NCBI RefSeq assembly: GCF_022565475.1
Contig: NZ_JAIUMR010000005.1
Location: 1-64,000 of the forward strand
DNA length: 64,000 bases
Reading direction: 5' to 3'
From: Aliidiomarina sp.
GTDB lineage: Bacteria > Pseudomonadota > Gammaproteobacteria > Enterobacterales > Alteromonadaceae
The notes under the pieces are model-generated. The model did not search any database. It was not told the DNA's origin and was given only the letters and a program-made list of their open reading frames with translations. This document shows positions 9,796 to 19,137 of the stretch, piece after piece. The translations under genes were made by a program, and so were the position numbers. Positions within the stretch are counted from its first letter, which is position 1. Every line of letters begins with the position of its first letter.

Positions 9796-9863
9796 AATGC
9801 TAGCGCCACTATATAATCATTCGTAATAATATATAACAAAGTTGTCTGGAGTGGTGTTTTTTC

Positions 9864-11678
9864 ATGAGTTTTTGTCTTCCCGAAATATTTTTAGATGCGA
9901 ATGCCACAACACCGGTCTTGCCTGAAATTAGTCAGATTATTGAAGCAGTTTGTTGTTCTCGTTACGGAAATCCAAGTAGTCCGCACTTAGCGGCACTCGC
10001 CAGTAAAGATATTCTTAGTCAATCACGAGAGTATGCGACAGCGTTATTTAACGCAAAACAGGGAGAATTTATCTTCAATAGCGGTGCCACGGAGGGTATT
10101 AATACGGCGATCTTCTCGGTCCTTGCAGCGCATGTGGGTAAAGACTGTTCAAAACAGCTTCTACTTTATGGCGCTACCGAGCATAAGGCTGTACCCGAAG
10201 CACTGCGACATTGGAATCAAGCGTTAAATCTTAATGCGCAACTTATGGCTATCCCCGTTGATGAAGAAGGCCAGCTGAATTTAGCTTTTATTCGGGAGGC
10301 ATTGCCGCAAGCGCTCATAATCTGCACCATGGGGGCGAATAATGAAACTGGGGTGATAGCGGATCTTGTTGGGCTTAATAGCGTGATACGTGCTTATAAC
10401 CGTCGCGTACCTTGGCTCATCGATAGTGTGCAAGTGCTGGGGAAGTTACCGTTAGACCTCACATTAATTGACGCTGATTACGCCACATTTAGTGCCCATA
10501 AACTGTATGGGCCAAAAGGTGTTGGTGCGCTTTATGTCCATCAATCAGCAAACTATCTTCCCATTACTGTCGGCGGCGGGCAGGAAGGCGGACGTCGCGG
10601 CGGCACCGAAAACGTTGCTGGCATCGCCGCTCTAGGAAAAATTTTTCACTGGCTGCTACAGCGCGATAACGATTCGTCGAATGACTGTCCACTTTTGCCG
10701 ATGTCGACGTTGCAACAATATCGCGATGATCTCCTCAGTGGACTGAGAACAGTGTTTCCAGATTTGGTTTTGAATCAACCGTACCCCGACTCGTTACCGA
10801 CGACTTTGAACTTTTCTGTTCCGGGCTTCAGTTCTGCTCAGCTAATTAGTTTATTCGATGCAGCAGGTATTCGCGTCAGTGCTGGATCTGCGTGCAGTAC
10901 CGGCCGACCGAGAAGCTATGTACTCGATGCAATGGGATTACCAAGTTGGCAGTCAGAGGGGGCGATTCGGATGTCATTTGGTCCGGCAACTTCGTCAGTT
11001 TTTATTGAGGCCGCAAAGCAGCGTTTACATGGGTTGGCCGAGCGAATTCAGAGCAAACCGACCGTTCGATCTGGCTTGTTGGTTCCGCAGCCGACCCAGT
11101 CAAACTTTTGTGTTTATCCGCAAACCCGCGGCGGCAGGTCCGAGCTTTATATTTTCGGTGATAGTGAAGGGTTTACTGAATGGTTGCATCAACAGTTTCC
11201 AGAAAACACTTGGCGCTATGACACGCGAACGGAATTAAAGACAGACGAATTATCGATACGAACGCTAGCCGACGGAATTGAAATCACCAGTCGGCGGACG
11301 CAACGACAGGTAATACTTCCGCCACATGGTCTGGTGATTGATGAACAGCAACTCGACCAAGTTCAAATTGTAGATTTTGATGATCTTAATTCAGATGCAG
11401 ACAGGTTATTGGATGTGCGGGAGTGGCTTGAATCAAAGGCCCAGCCAGTTATTGAGCCATTCTTTGAGTATTCAGCGGAATTACCTAGAGCGAACTGGCT
11501 GGAGTGGTTGTTGCATGCACCTCATTCTGAGGCGCAGCAACGCTATATTACCATTTGTCGTTCTGGTGGACGAAGCCGCCTAATCGCAGCACTGTCAGCA
11601 AAGCTTGGTGGGCCGGAGCTCATTTCAGCTCGGCTGGGTGTAACGCATCTCGTTCAAAAACTAATGCGTACTGGTTGA
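9864..11678 (+). CDS. Cysteine desulfurase-rhodanese fusion protein
   Basis: The first 385 or so residues are a class V, NifS/IscS-type cysteine desulfurase, which takes sulfur from cysteine as a protein persulfide. The PLP lysine is K213 in FSAHKLYGPKG, and the persulfide cysteine is C344 in GSACSTGRP. The RRGGTEN motif is present. Residues about 400-505 are a linker region I do not recognise. The last 95 residues look like a rhodanese domain: LLDVREWLE, then an ELPRANWLEWL segment, then the catalytic loop ICRSGGRSR with C565. At 604 residues it is about 200 longer than IscS. It stands alone, away from any isc or suf genes. Sulfur may pass within the protein from C344 to C565 (inference). 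Its stop overlaps the convergent next gene by 25 bases. Confidence 0.88.
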   Translation: MSFCLPEIFLDANATTPVLPEISQIIEAVCCSRYGNPSSPHLAALASKDILSQSREYATALFNAKQGEFIFNSGATEGINTAIFSVLAAHVGKDCSKQLLLYGATEHKAVPEALRHWNQALNLNAQLMAIPVDEEGQLNLAFIREALPQALIICTMGANNETGVIADLVGLNSVIRAYNRRVPWLIDSVQVLGKLPLDLTLIDADYATFSAHKLYGPKGVGALYVHQSANYLPITVGGGQEGGRRGGTENVAGIAALGKIFHWLLQRDNDSSNDCPLLPMSTLQQYRDDLLSGLRTVFPDLVLNQPYPDSLPTTLNFSVPGFSSAQLISLFDAAGIRVSAGSACSTGRPRSYVLDAMGLPSWQSEGAIRMSFGPATSSVFIEAAKQRLHGLAERIQSKPTVRSGLLVPQPTQSNFCVYPQTRGGRSELYIFGDSEGFTEWLHQQFPENTWRYDTRTELKTDELSIRTLADGIEITSRRTQRQVILPPHGLVIDEQQLDQVQIVDFDDLNSDADRLLDVREWLESKAQPVIEPFFEYSAELPRANWLEWLLHAPHSEAQQRYITICRSGGRSRLIAALSAKLGGPELISARLGVTHLVQKLMRTG

Positions 11679-12655
11679 TGACTTTGAGTAATCGCCCAAC
11701 AATCGCTCGCAGTGGTGCATGAGAGACTAAGTACGCCCTGATCTTTCAAGGTAGTCCACGACGCTCCCATGTCTGGACTACTAAACACACCGTCGGCATT
11801 GGCAACGATCAGTGTGTCGCCGAAGGCAAACAATTGGCGGATTGGTTGGTTCGTTGCTGGTAAGTTCAGTTCAGTAAACTCTCCTGCTTGATAGCGAAAT
11901 AGCTCCGCTGTGGAGCTCTCTCCCTGACGACCGCCAGCAATCAGAATATCGTTTTGTGCTAATGGATAGACTGTTTCAATGCCCGCATCGGTTCCGGCAC
12001 TGAGAGGTGTGTCGGCAACCTGAAACCGCAATGCGGTTCTGGTTTTGTAAATGAGTCGTGCGGTATCCGCATTGCGTGTTCCCATCGCCCAAATATTGTT
12101 GGCGTAGCGTACGCATTGCCCTGAATCACTGCCCTGTTCGGCAAATAGGGCCCGCTCGGCAAAGCCACTGCGCGAACTAAGCCAATTGTTGCCATTGCTG
12201 CTGCGAACGACATGCCAATTGTCGAGCAGGGTGTCACCCAGAACCCAACCTTCACCATCGGGAATGAGATCAAAACACCGGAGTACTTCATCGCCGTTGC
12301 CGCGATACAGACGTCGCCAACTGAAACCACCATTGCGTGTCACATATAGGCGACTTCGTTCGCCACGTCCTGAACTGAGGGTAAACGCGTGGCGTTCATC
12401 AAAGGCAATGACTTGAGAAAGAGAGATATCAGACGTTCTGCCTCCCGGATGAGAGTGGCGCCACGTATCACCGCCGTCAGACGAAACCGCGACTCGGCCA
12501 TCACTACTGCCCAGCCAAAGCACCTGACCATCAACTGAATAAACCTTTTGCCATGGCGCAGTAGCGAGTTCTTCAGCTTGCACCGCAGTGCCACTTGCTG
12601 CGAATGAAAGATAAGCAACACTGTATAACGTAACTTGAACCATCGTCTTCTTCAT
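11654..12655 (-). CDS. Exported YCF48-like beta-propeller protein
   Basis: The 333-residue product starts with a Sec signal peptide ending near AVQAEE. The rest has repeated Asp-box (BNR) motifs such as SSDGGDTWRH, TRNGGFSWRR and SSPDMGASWTT, typical of six- or seven-bladed propellers of the YCF48/sialidase-like superfamily. Such proteins can act in complex assembly or as binding scaffolds, but no enzymatic function can be assigned. A pair of cysteines near the C-terminus (LSCTTASDCW) probably forms a disulfide, as expected in the periplasm. The start at 12655 has no strong ribosome site; an ATG four codons later is an alternative. It converges on the desulfurase gene. Confidence 0.8.
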   Translation of the reverse strand: MKKTMVQVTLYSVAYLSFAASGTAVQAEELATAPWQKVYSVDGQVLWLGSSDGRVAVSSDGGDTWRHSHPGGRTSDISLSQVIAFDERHAFTLSSGRGERSRLYVTRNGGFSWRRLYRGNGDEVLRCFDLIPDGEGWVLGDTLLDNWHVVRSSNGNNWLSSRSGFAERALFAEQGSDSGQCVRYANNIWAMGTRNADTARLIYKTRTALRFQVADTPLSAGTDAGIETVYPLAQNDILIAGGRQGESSTAELFRYQAGEFTELNLPATNQPIRQLFAFGDTLIVANADGVFSSPDMGASWTTLKDQGVLSLSCTTASDCWAITQSHQPVRISF

Positions 12656-12767
12656 TGGTCACACATTCTCGTTTTAGTGCATGAATTACCTTGTGGTATA
12701 GTGCCAACATTCTCTTAGATTCACAATCAAATCCGCATTTTACTGACCCTGGAAGGACTAAGTTATC

Positions 12768-13727
12768 GTGATATTTTCGATCGTAAAACCTATTGCAAAA
12801 GTGTTCTTTTTTCTTGTTACTAGTCTATTTTTCGTGAATGCCGCTGCTACGGATCAGTCGCAGGACAAGGAAATTACGCGTTTGCTCGATTGGCTGGCCG
12901 GCGACTTTTCAAATTTACGCTATATTCTCGAGTCCGGCGGAAGTGGTCATCCGCCTATTTTATTGCGCCAACAACTAGTCTCACGCGATGATGAGAATCC
13001 TGCATTACTTGTTGAACAATCATGGATCAACCAACCTGAGGAAAGTTATCGATACCAGTTGTTCACTTTTCGGAAGGTTCGGACGGGGGAGATCATCCAA
13101 TCCATCGCGGTGCTTTCAAGCAGCGAGTTTCAAGACATTCAAGCAGGTGATGTTCAGTTTAGTGATTATGCACCATTGCGCAATTGTGAAATTATCTGGC
13201 GCGAAGAGGATGGTCTATTTAACGGCTTTCGTGACCCGGAACGTTGTCGATTTTCAGATCAACATGGGGAGCTGGTGCACTGGCAAACACGCCTGACAGT
13301 CACCCCACATCAGTACATCGTCGATGATTTCGCGGTGACAGCGCAAGGTGAAACTATACTGGGTCAAGTGGACGGTGTTCCAGTTGTGAATGAGCGTATT
13401 CGTTTTTTCGTTGCGGACATTGAATTTTTACCTGCGGGAGCGGATGCAAGTTCGGATGACGCGTGGGTAGAGGTTCAACCACGACAAACACTGCATGATC
13501 ATGAACAACGAATTGCACTTATGGATTCAAAGGGTGAATTTTTTTATGGTCACGATATTCAGTTGTTCGGAAAAGCCGATCAACCAGAATATCTAAAAGT
13601 ACGTTTGTATCGGCAGAATGAGGAGTCACCGTTGGCTGAATTAACCACAGTATATCAAGATGGTGAATGGCGGGCGCAGGGTGAACGAATTCGCTTACGC
13701 CTGCGCCAAGATAGAGACGTTTATTGA
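12768..13727 (+). CDS. Exported CpeT/CpcT-family protein
   Basis: After a signal peptide ending about residue 28 (NAAATDQ), residues 35-215 match the CpeT/CpcT fold: LLDWLAGDFSN, EESYRYQLFTF, RNCEIIWREEDGLFNGF and CRFSDQHGE. In cyanobacteria these proteins attach bilins to phycobiliproteins, but non-photosynthetic homologues have no known role. Two cysteines (RNCEI and ERCRF) may pair. The remaining 100 residues are an additional domain I do not recognise. The GTG start at 12768 has GGAAGGA 10 bases upstream. The 3' end overlaps the convergent nuclease gene by 7 bases. Confidence 0.75.
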   Translation: MIFSIVKPIAKVFFFLVTSLFFVNAAATDQSQDKEITRLLDWLAGDFSNLRYILESGGSGHPPILLRQQLVSRDDENPALLVEQSWINQPEESYRYQLFTFRKVRTGEIIQSIAVLSSSEFQDIQAGDVQFSDYAPLRNCEIIWREEDGLFNGFRDPERCRFSDQHGELVHWQTRLTVTPHQYIVDDFAVTAQGETILGQVDGVPVVNERIRFFVADIEFLPAGADASSDDAWVEVQPRQTLHDHEQRIALMDSKGEFFYGHDIQLFGKADQPEYLKVRLYRQNEESPLAELTTVYQDGEWRAQGERIRLRLRQDRDVY

Positions 13728-14530
13728 AGTTCTGCAGCAGCAATGGCGTTGAGAATCAACGCCATTCGTTGCGCTGAGAGCACTAATTGTTTTTCGATCA
13801 CCGGACGAGCTTGTTGAAAATAGCTCTCACCAATCTGGTCACCTTCAGCCAAGTCACTGTATGCATGCTCCTTAGCCAGAGCAAAAGCTTGATTTGCCCA
13901 TTCAATGACAGACGCTTCCCAATCGGCCTGGATCGCCAGTGCTGGCAATGGGTGACGTTGAGCCTGTTGGTGTGGTTCAGGCATTTGGTCCATACCGCGG
14001 ATCATAACCGTGTCCCACAAACGGTGGAGGTTTTGTTCGCTGCCAAAGAAACGAATGCGAATATCGTTACCACCACGATCGCGCGCAAAACCCATGTGAA
14101 GGGGTTGGTGCATGTCGGTAATCCAGTGTGTAAACGTTCGCATGGCTTCGGCCTGTGCTTGTTTTGACGCGTTGGAATCGGCCATTACTGCAAGATCATC
14201 CAACAGTGCACCGACGACACAACGACGATTCGGACAATCGCGTTCCATCTCAAACGTGGTTGAGTCAGGGTCGATATTGGCAAAATGCAAAGGTCCGAGA
14301 GCAAACCCCTCGTCGGTGCCACGCACACGATCTGCCCACGTTGTAATTTCACTGAGCGAAGGCTCATTGACAAGTTCGAGGCGTTCACTGACCCAAACGC
14401 GGGCTTCTGGCGTGAGATACTCCCAGGCTAACGCACCAATATATTCGTGTCCCTGAAATCCCCAAGTCAACGCTCGCATCGGTGCGATGATTAAGGCGAT
14501 GATAATGATTGCACTAGCTAGCTTGCGCAT
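13721..14530 (-). CDS. S1/P1-family secreted nuclease
   Basis: The product is a zinc-dependent single-strand nuclease of the S1/P1 family, exported by a signal peptide. The mature N-terminus would begin at W23 (WGFQGHEYIG); in this family the N-terminal Trp itself binds zinc. Other zinc ligands are visible in order: H28, TWADRV, PLHFANI, THWITDMHQPLH and NLHRLWDTV. The length is 269 residues. The start is set at the ATG at 14530 because GGAGGA sits 8 bases before it; the longer frame from 14563 lies inside yciK and lacks such a site. It overlaps the yciK stop by 17 bases, so the two are likely co-transcribed. It probably scavenges phosphate or nucleosides from nucleic acids. Confidence 0.9.
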   Translation of the reverse strand: MRKLASAIIIIALIIAPMRALTWGFQGHEYIGALAWEYLTPEARVWVSERLELVNEPSLSEITTWADRVRGTDEGFALGPLHFANIDPDSTTFEMERDCPNRRCVVGALLDDLAVMADSNASKQAQAEAMRTFTHWITDMHQPLHMGFARDRGGNDIRIRFFGSEQNLHRLWDTVMIRGMDQMPEPHQQAQRHPLPALAIQADWEASVIEWANQAFALAKEHAYSDLAEGDQIGESYFQQARPVIEKQLVLSAQRMALILNAIAAAELQ

Positions 14531-15266
14531 CGAATGATCCTCCGGTGATGTCTTTACTGTCATCGCTCATCAAAAAGAGGTAAAGCGGCATAAGGTCAGC
14601 AGGAGTCTTTAATCGACTCGAGTCTTCAGCAGGATAGGCTTTAGAGCGCATTTTCGTGCGAGTTGCACCAGGGTTGATCACATTGACTCGCATGGCAGAG
14701 CTTTCGTATTCGTCTGCAAGCACTTGCGCCATGCCTTCGGTGGCAAATTTACTAATGGCGTAAGCGCCCCAATGTGCGCGACCTTTGCGGCCAACACCAG
14801 AGGACGTGAAGATCACCGACGATGTCGGTGCTGCATTCAGTGCCGGCAATAATGCTTTGGTAATCATCATCTGTGCAGTGACGTTAATGTGCATGACTTC
14901 TTGAAAACTATCGAGATTGATGTGTCCAAACGGCGACAGTACACCGAGTACGGACGCATTCAACAATAGTCCATCAAGCTTACCAAATTGATCCATGATG
15001 GTTGCTGCCATATCGCGGTAGTGACTTTCTGTCGCACCCTTCATATCTAAAGGAATAATCGCTGCTTGTGGGCCGCCAAGTTGCTCAATTTCGTCGTAGA
15101 CAGCTTCGAGCTTAGCGGTTGTGCGACCGAGTAAAATAACCGTTGCGCCATGTTTAGCATAAGTAAGCGCTGCCTCACGGCCGATACCGTCTCCAGCGCC
15201 AGTTACGAGGATGACTTTGCCAGTCAGCGCGTCAGCGGTTGCTTGATAATTTTGATATTGCTGCAT
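14514..15266 (-). CDS. yciK: YciK-like short-chain oxidoreductase
   Basis: This 250-residue SDR enzyme is close to E. coli YciK. The NAD(P) motif is TGAGDGIG near the N-terminus, the catalytic serine and the YxxxK motif are in FTSSGVGRKG and WGAYAISKFATEG, and the C-terminal MPLYLFLMSDDS segment is typical. The physiological substrate is not known. The ATG at 15266 is preferred to the GTG at 15275, since AGTGGA lies just before it. It is the first gene of a pair with the S1/P1 nuclease. Confidence 0.9.
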   Translation of the reverse strand: MQQYQNYQATADALTGKVILVTGAGDGIGREAALTYAKHGATVILLGRTTAKLEAVYDEIEQLGGPQAAIIPLDMKGATESHYRDMAATIMDQFGKLDGLLLNASVLGVLSPFGHINLDSFQEVMHINVTAQMMITKALLPALNAAPTSSVIFTSSGVGRKGRAHWGAYAISKFATEGMAQVLADEYESSAMRVNVINPGATRTKMRSKAYPAEDSSRLKTPADLMPLYLFLMSDDSKDITGGSFDAQAS

Positions 15267-15462
15267 AATTTCCACTTTAGGTTTACACTTGTGTTAATAG
15301 TTTACCTTTTTTTACAAATTAACTCAGTAAATGTGAGCAACGGTTACGAAAATTCTTTAATAATCATTAGCAGAAGTGTATAACTTTCTGTTAACGTTTG
15401 CTGAACGTCAGCATTTGCTGTCCCAGCGCGAAAAATAGAACAACAAGGATTGGGGATACCTC

Positions 15463-17904
15463 ATGAAAAAACTGTTTTTGTCATTAGCAATCACCTCCGC
15501 AATTGGCTTATCAGCCTGTGGTGCCGACGGTGATCGAGCTCCGGTCACTCAGGAAGACGTTCAAATTCCATTTGCACGAGTGGCGTTTGACCCAGGTGCA
15601 GGCAATTTACCTGTGCCGAGTGACATTCTTTTGGGCGGCACGACCGACGGTACCCTGAATATCCCGGTACCTGATGCCGCCGACTTTAGTAATCCACAGA
15701 ACGCAATCAACGCGCTCGACGGTTGGTCCACGGCTATGCCGCTGACCTTTGGCTTCACTTTGCCTGACGATCCAAATGGCAGTGGTCAAATTGGTATTCA
15801 AGGTAGTTCTGTTGAAGCTGCTGGTTCGGTGAGAGTCTTTAAGGTCGTCATGGGTGGTGACACGCGTGACTCTGATTGTATGACTCGCCCAGCAGGCACC
15901 GCCTGTAAGTTTGTTGCTGAATTACAGCACGGTCAAGATTTCACGGTGGTCTTTAGTGGTGGACAAATTCAAGTCATCCCGCTGCGTCCTTATGAACCAA
16001 AAACGGGTTATGTCGCCGCCTTGACCGATAACATTGTTGATGAATTAGGTCGCCCAGTGCGTCCTTCGTCAACCTATTATCTATTAAGCAAGCCGCGCGC
16101 AACAGCGCCGGTAGGTGCTGATGGCAGTCAAGAGTCGCAGTTGCAAGGTATCATCAATAGTTACCATGCCGTGTTAGGCCAGGCTGGTGTCAACACAGAC
16201 GGCGTGATTTACAGCTCAGGCTTCACCACGCAGTCTGTAAATGACGTACTTGATGTCACGAAGCAGTTGCTTCTCCGTGACGATCTGCGGCCGACAATGA
16301 GTACCTACCCAACGGGTATGACCGCAGCAAATCTGCTCGGTTTAACCCCTGACATGGGGCAAAACTACATGGTTGCTTCTGCTGCCCAGATCTATGGTGG
16401 TAGCGTCAACTTGCCTTACTACAGCCCGATTCCGTCAGCAACCAACCCAATGGCACCTTTGTCAGGTCGCTGGCAAGCAGGCTTTGTTAGCCCTGCGTCA
16501 ATTATTTTGGGTGTACAATCCGGTCAAGTTTCTGTCGAAGAATTAGTCGGCATGGGTCTCGACCCAGCTTTATTAGGTAACCCAGCTGCATTAGCAGGGC
16601 AAATACCTTACGAAGCAGCCGAGGGGAGCGCTTTAGCTCAGCTCGATCGTTTCCGCCATCTGACAAAGTTCAACCCGATTCCACGTCCGACGACAATCAA
16701 TGCAGTGCCGTTATGGATGTCTGTGCCTGATGTCAATGTCGTCAACGCGGTGCGCGGTGCATTGGGTATGGATCCAATTGAAATGCCTGCAGGTGGCTGG
16801 CCAGTGGTAATTTTCCAGCATGGCATTACCGGTGCAAAAGAGAACTTTTTACCGATTGCTGGTTCGTTAGCGGTTTCTGGTCATGCAGTCGTCGCCATCG
16901 ACCATCCACTGCACGGTGAGCGTGGCTTCGAAGTTACTGACGGTTCAGGCAATGTCGTTCGTGTAATTAATGCCTCTACCGGGATGGGCGGTTCGCCAAC
17001 GGATTATCTTAACTTAGCCAGTTTGCTGACAGCGCGTGACAACTTACGCCAGTCTTCTGCTGACTTGTTGGGTCTTCGTGTCGGTTTGAACTTCTCTGAT
17101 GTTGCTGGTTCAGTGATTAATCCAACGAACGTGAAGTTCGTCGGTCACTCGTTGGGTGCTATCGCAGGGACTAACTTCATGGCAGTTGCAAACACGCCGT
17201 TAACTGGAAACTTAGCGCAAGCACAAGGCTTGTTCCAAGTGCAAGCAGGCTCTCTCGGCATGCCAGGTGGTGGCATCGCGCCATTCTTGGTTGCGTCAGA
17301 GCGTTTTGGACCAGTGATCGGTGGACAGATTGCCTTCCAGTCTTTCGAAAGTTTCCGTAACTATGCAATTCAAGAAGCCATGAGTGAGGGTATTGACCCA
17401 CAAAGTCTTGCCTTTATGGACTTCTTACCAGTGGCTTATGTGCGCTATTATCAGGGCGGTGTAGCTTCTGCAGCGGATCAAGCTCAGTTACAGGCAACAT
17501 TGGCGCAGTTCCAATTTGCAGCGCAAACTGTGGTTGACTCGGGTGATCCGATTAACTACGCAGCGAAACTGCGGGCGACGGGTACACCGATTTACTTGAT
17601 TCAAGCCAACGGTGATAAAGTTGTACCGAACAGCACGCCGCATCCACTGGGTGGTACTTTACCGCTGATTCGTGAACTTGGTTTACCATTTATTTCTGGC
17701 CCAACGCAAAGTCAGGACGGTAACCCGATTAGTGGCGCTGCTCGTTATGTTGGCGCTGGCCACTCATCATTGTTGAATCCGGCTGATGCGGACGCGAACC
17801 CACAAACCCGTGCAGCAATCACGCAAGATATGCAACAATCGATTGGTGTCTACTTTGAATCTGACGCACGTCTTTTGATGGTGACGCCGCAACTATTGCA
17901 ATAG
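15463..17904 (+). CDS. VolA/Pla-1-family lipoprotein lipase
   Basis: The 813-residue lipoprotein has lipobox LSAC with C19. The N-terminal region (about 30-220) resembles the bacterial virulence factor lipase N-terminal domain, and the C-terminal part is an alpha/beta hydrolase. The nucleophile is S563 in GHSLGA. FQHGITGAKENF is the oxyanion strand region, DHPLHGERGF follows it, and the last histidine is likely in GAGHSSLLNP. In Vibrio, VolA is a surface-exposed lysophospholipase that releases fatty acids from host or environmental lecithin. No fadL neighbour is seen here, unlike the fadL-volA pair of Vibrio. A terminator follows, so it is monocistronic. Confidence 0.88.
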   Translation: MKKLFLSLAITSAIGLSACGADGDRAPVTQEDVQIPFARVAFDPGAGNLPVPSDILLGGTTDGTLNIPVPDAADFSNPQNAINALDGWSTAMPLTFGFTLPDDPNGSGQIGIQGSSVEAAGSVRVFKVVMGGDTRDSDCMTRPAGTACKFVAELQHGQDFTVVFSGGQIQVIPLRPYEPKTGYVAALTDNIVDELGRPVRPSSTYYLLSKPRATAPVGADGSQESQLQGIINSYHAVLGQAGVNTDGVIYSSGFTTQSVNDVLDVTKQLLLRDDLRPTMSTYPTGMTAANLLGLTPDMGQNYMVASAAQIYGGSVNLPYYSPIPSATNPMAPLSGRWQAGFVSPASIILGVQSGQVSVEELVGMGLDPALLGNPAALAGQIPYEAAEGSALAQLDRFRHLTKFNPIPRPTTINAVPLWMSVPDVNVVNAVRGALGMDPIEMPAGGWPVVIFQHGITGAKENFLPIAGSLAVSGHAVVAIDHPLHGERGFEVTDGSGNVVRVINASTGMGGSPTDYLNLASLLTARDNLRQSSADLLGLRVGLNFSDVAGSVINPTNVKFVGHSLGAIAGTNFMAVANTPLTGNLAQAQGLFQVQAGSLGMPGGGIAPFLVASERFGPVIGGQIAFQSFESFRNYAIQEAMSEGIDPQSLAFMDFLPVAYVRYYQGGVASAADQAQLQATLAQFQFAAQTVVDSGDPINYAAKLRATGTPIYLIQANGDKVVPNSTPHPLGGTLPLIRELGLPFISGPTQSQDGNPISGAARYVGAGHSSLLNPADADANPQTRAAITQDMQQSIGVYFESDARLLMVTPQLLQ

Positions 17905-17924
17905 TTACTATTGCCAACCTTCGC

Positions 17925-17956
17925 AAGGGCCAGCATGAACGCTGGCCCTTTTTTTT
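17925..17956 (+). terminator. intrinsic terminator after the VolA-like gene
   Basis: AAGGGCCAGC (17925-17934) and GCTGGCCCTT (17941-17950) form a perfect 10-bp stem with loop ATGAAC, followed by eight T. Confidence 0.93.
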
Positions 17957-18052
17957 ACGCTTTTGATATAAAGAAGTTGGTTGCGAAGCGTTTTAATTCT
18001 TCCCATACTGCATACGGCAGTTATAGCCATGAATAATTAAGGAACGACATAA

Positions 18053-19063
18053 ATGATTGAATATTTGTCTGAGTATGGTGTGTTCTTATTGAAGACAATC
18101 ACCATTGTCGCAGCCATTATGCTGATTTTAGGTATGCTGCTAAACGCGGCAGAGCGCCAAAAAGAACGTAAAGGCGAATTAAATATCCAGAACCTCAGTG
18201 AAGGCCTAAAAGACGTCCAGCAACATATGCAGTTCGCGATGCTCGAGGGTAAAGCACGGAAGCAAGCAGAAAAAGCGGCAAAGAAAGCGAAGAGCGACAC
18301 GCCGCCGTCCAGGCGCGTGTTTGTGATTGACTTCAAAGGGTCTATGGAGGCAAAGGAAGTTGAATCCTTGCGTCGTGAGGTTACTGCTGTTTTAGCCGTC
18401 GCAGACAACAAACAGGATGAAGTGGTGGTGCGACTGGAGAGTCCAGGTGGAGTCGTACACGGCTACGGCCTAGCCGCAGCGCAACTAAAGCGGTTACGTG
18501 ATGCTGAGATACCGTTAACCGTAAGTGTGGATAAAGTGGCCGCAAGCGGCGGCTATATGATGGCTTGTATTGCAAACAAAATTGTTGCTGCACCATTTGC
18601 AATTCTTGGGTCCATCGGTGTGCTGGCGCAGATGCCGAACTTTCATCGCTGGCTGAAGAATCATGATATCGACTTCGAGCAATTGACAGCAGGCGAATAC
18701 AAGCGAACCTTAACTGTATTCGGTGAAAACACCGAGAAAGGTCGCAAAAAATATCAGGAAGACCTTGAGGATATCCATGTCTTGTTTAAAACCTTTGTAA
18801 AGGAACATAGAACAGATTTGAACATTGACGCAGTGGCAACCGGTGAAATTTGGTTCGGCCAACGTGCACTTGACCAAGGGTTGATTGATGAAATTGCCAC
18901 AAGCGATGACTTGTTGCTGGGTCTGAACAAGGACGCAACTCTATTTAAGGTTGAATATAAAGAGAAGCTAAAGCTCGCAAATAAAATTGCGCATGGTGCG
19001 CACACCACGATTGACCGTTTACTAATGAGCTGGTTTGAGCGGGTGCAGTTTTGGCGTTACTAA
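18053..19063 (+). CDS. sohB: SohB inner-membrane peptidase
   Basis: SohB is an S49-family (protease IV-like) serine peptidase of the inner membrane. The 336-residue protein has an N-terminal helix (about 8-30), a charged Lys/Ala-rich linker (about 70-85) and the S49 core. The catalytic serine is S165 in KVAASGGYMMAC, and the general-base lysine is K217 in GEYKRTLT, giving the Ser-Lys dyad. Its substrates are unknown; E. coli sohB was found as a multicopy suppressor of degP (htrA). It is monocistronic, with a terminator shared with the convergent transporter gene. Confidence 0.93.
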   Translation: MIEYLSEYGVFLLKTITIVAAIMLILGMLLNAAERQKERKGELNIQNLSEGLKDVQQHMQFAMLEGKARKQAEKAAKKAKSDTPPSRRVFVIDFKGSMEAKEVESLRREVTAVLAVADNKQDEVVVRLESPGGVVHGYGLAAAQLKRLRDAEIPLTVSVDKVAASGGYMMACIANKIVAAPFAILGSIGVLAQMPNFHRWLKNHDIDFEQLTAGEYKRTLTVFGENTEKGRKKYQEDLEDIHVLFKTFVKEHRTDLNIDAVATGEIWFGQRALDQGLIDEIATSDDLLLGLNKDATLFKVEYKEKLKLANKIAHGAHTTIDRLLMSWFERVQFWRY

Positions 19064-19093
19064 CCGCTAGCTAACACCTATTCGCAGCACATG

Positions 19094-19124
19094 AAAAAGG
19101 CGCTTCATCATGAAGCGCCTTTTT
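19094..19124. terminator. bidirectional terminator between sohB and symporter
   Basis: A 14-bp perfect stem (19094-19107 with 19111-19124), five A before and five T after on the plus strand, can stop both sohB and the convergent symporter gene. Confidence 0.9.
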
Positions 19125-19137
19125 GTAATTGCTTAAT

